A program made the translations under genes and the position numbers. From NCBI GenBank assembly GCA_903874585.1, contig CAIQSY010000053.1, positions 1-6,219 of the forward strand: 6,219 nt of DNA, given 5' to 3'. The notes below the pieces were generated by a model that worked only from the letters and a program-made list of their open reading frames with translations, was not told the DNA's origin and searched no databases. Numbering within the stretch: the first letter of the stretch is position 1; each line of letters starts with the position of its first letter. Shown here piece by piece: positions 5,813 through 6,219 of the stretch. The stretch comes from an uncultured Chlorobiaceae bacterium (GTDB lineage Bacteria; Bacteroidota; Chlorobiia; Chlorobiales; Chlorobiaceae).

Positions 5813-6219
5813 CTACTCTTTTGCGGTAAGATTCTCGTTATAGAACTGCCGGAATCGCTGGTTGATTTCATTGCGGACACGCCGGAACACGGTAACCACT
5901 TCATCCTTGCTTCCTGTTGCCTCCGCCGGATCGTCAAACCCGATGTGCAGCCGATGCTCCACTTTGCCGGTGAACATCGGGCATTGCTCTTTGGCGCCAC
6001 CACACACGGTGATGACATAATCAAAAGGTCGGTCGAGAAATTCGTCCACACTTTTCGGCTTGTTGAGGCTGAGGTCTATCCACTCTTCACGCATCACCTT
6101 GATGGCAAGAGGATGTAACGACTCCGCCGGTTTAGTGCCTGCGGAAAAGACCTCAAGCGACTTGTCGAATGAACGCAGAAACCCTTCAGCCATCTGGCTG
6201 CGGCAGGAGTTTCCGGTAC
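5813..6219 (-). CDS. arsC: Arsenate reductase, thioredoxin-dependent ArsC (N-terminus cut by window edge)
   Basis: A cytoplasmic enzyme of the low-molecular-weight tyrosine-phosphatase-fold ArsC family, reducing arsenate to arsenite with electrons from thioredoxin. The visible reading starts TGNSCRSQMAEGF, the phosphatase-like P-loop (C-T-G-N-S-C-R-S); the last two bases of the window fit the TGT codon of the nucleophilic cysteine (Cys10 in Staphylococcus ArsC). Counting from the first visible Met (6191-6193), Cys64 and Cys71 in VITVCGGAKEQCP form the C-x6-C pair that relays the disulfide (Cys82/Cys89 in Staphylococcus). HIGFDDPAEA (83-92) supplies the conserved aspartates. Only about ten N-terminal residues lie outside. 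The three-cysteine pattern argues against a plain phosphatase or the glutaredoxin-type ArsC. It is the upstream gene of the pair with acr3; a regulator such as arsR may lie to the right. Confidence 0.94.
   Translation of the reverse strand, partial: TGNSCRSQMAEGFLRSFDKSLEVFSAGTKPAESLHPLAIKVMREEWIDLSLNKPKSVDEFLDRPFDYVITVCGGAKEQCPMFTGKVEHRLHIGFDDPAEATGSKDEVVTVFRRVRNEINQRFRQFYNENLTAKE

Overview
The window looks like ordinary bacterial chromosome with a short accessory stretch in the middle. Base composition is moderate, several genes lack a clear Shine-Dalgarno sequence, and the tRNA does not encode its CCA end. The protein sequences feel compatible with a green sulfur bacterium (Chlorobiota) or a relative. 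That placement is an impression from the sequence and no search supports it.

Layout, left to right. The left edge cuts through the start of a ParA/Soj chromosome-partitioning ATPase on the minus strand. Diverging from it is a complete 3-methyladenine DNA glycosylase (MPG/AAG family), followed by a complete MgtE magnesium transporter. Next come a tRNA-Ser(CGA) and a near-symmetrical hairpin terminator, which also closes a small membrane methyltransferase gene of the isoprenylcysteine-methyltransferase type reading the other way. Beyond that gene is what appears to be the surviving 3' half of a DUF1801-family gene. Its 5' half is missing where a GNAT acetyltransferase gene begins on the opposite strand. 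The GNAT gene runs stop-to-stop into a toxin-first HigB/HigA-type toxin-antitoxin pair on the minus strand. About 300 bases of A/T-rich non-coding DNA follow, with short repeats near the toxin gene and a strong 18-bp terminator hairpin at the far end. The right part is an arsenic-resistance operon on the minus strand: a thioredoxin-type arsenate reductase ArsC, cut by the window edge exactly at its catalytic P-loop, then an Acr3 arsenite efflux pump, with a hairpin between them.

Functional logic. ArsC reduces arsenate to arsenite and Acr3 exports it. HigB and HigA form a self-contained addiction or stress module. The other genes (base-excision repair, Mg2+ uptake, lipid/prenyl-type methylation, acetyl transfer) are single-function neighbours with no obvious shared pathway. 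I see no evidence for a wholly new multi-gene system. The points most worth a second look are the truncated DUF1801 gene at the GNAT junction, the regulatory architecture of the toxin-antitoxin pair, and the possible attenuator between arsC and acr3.
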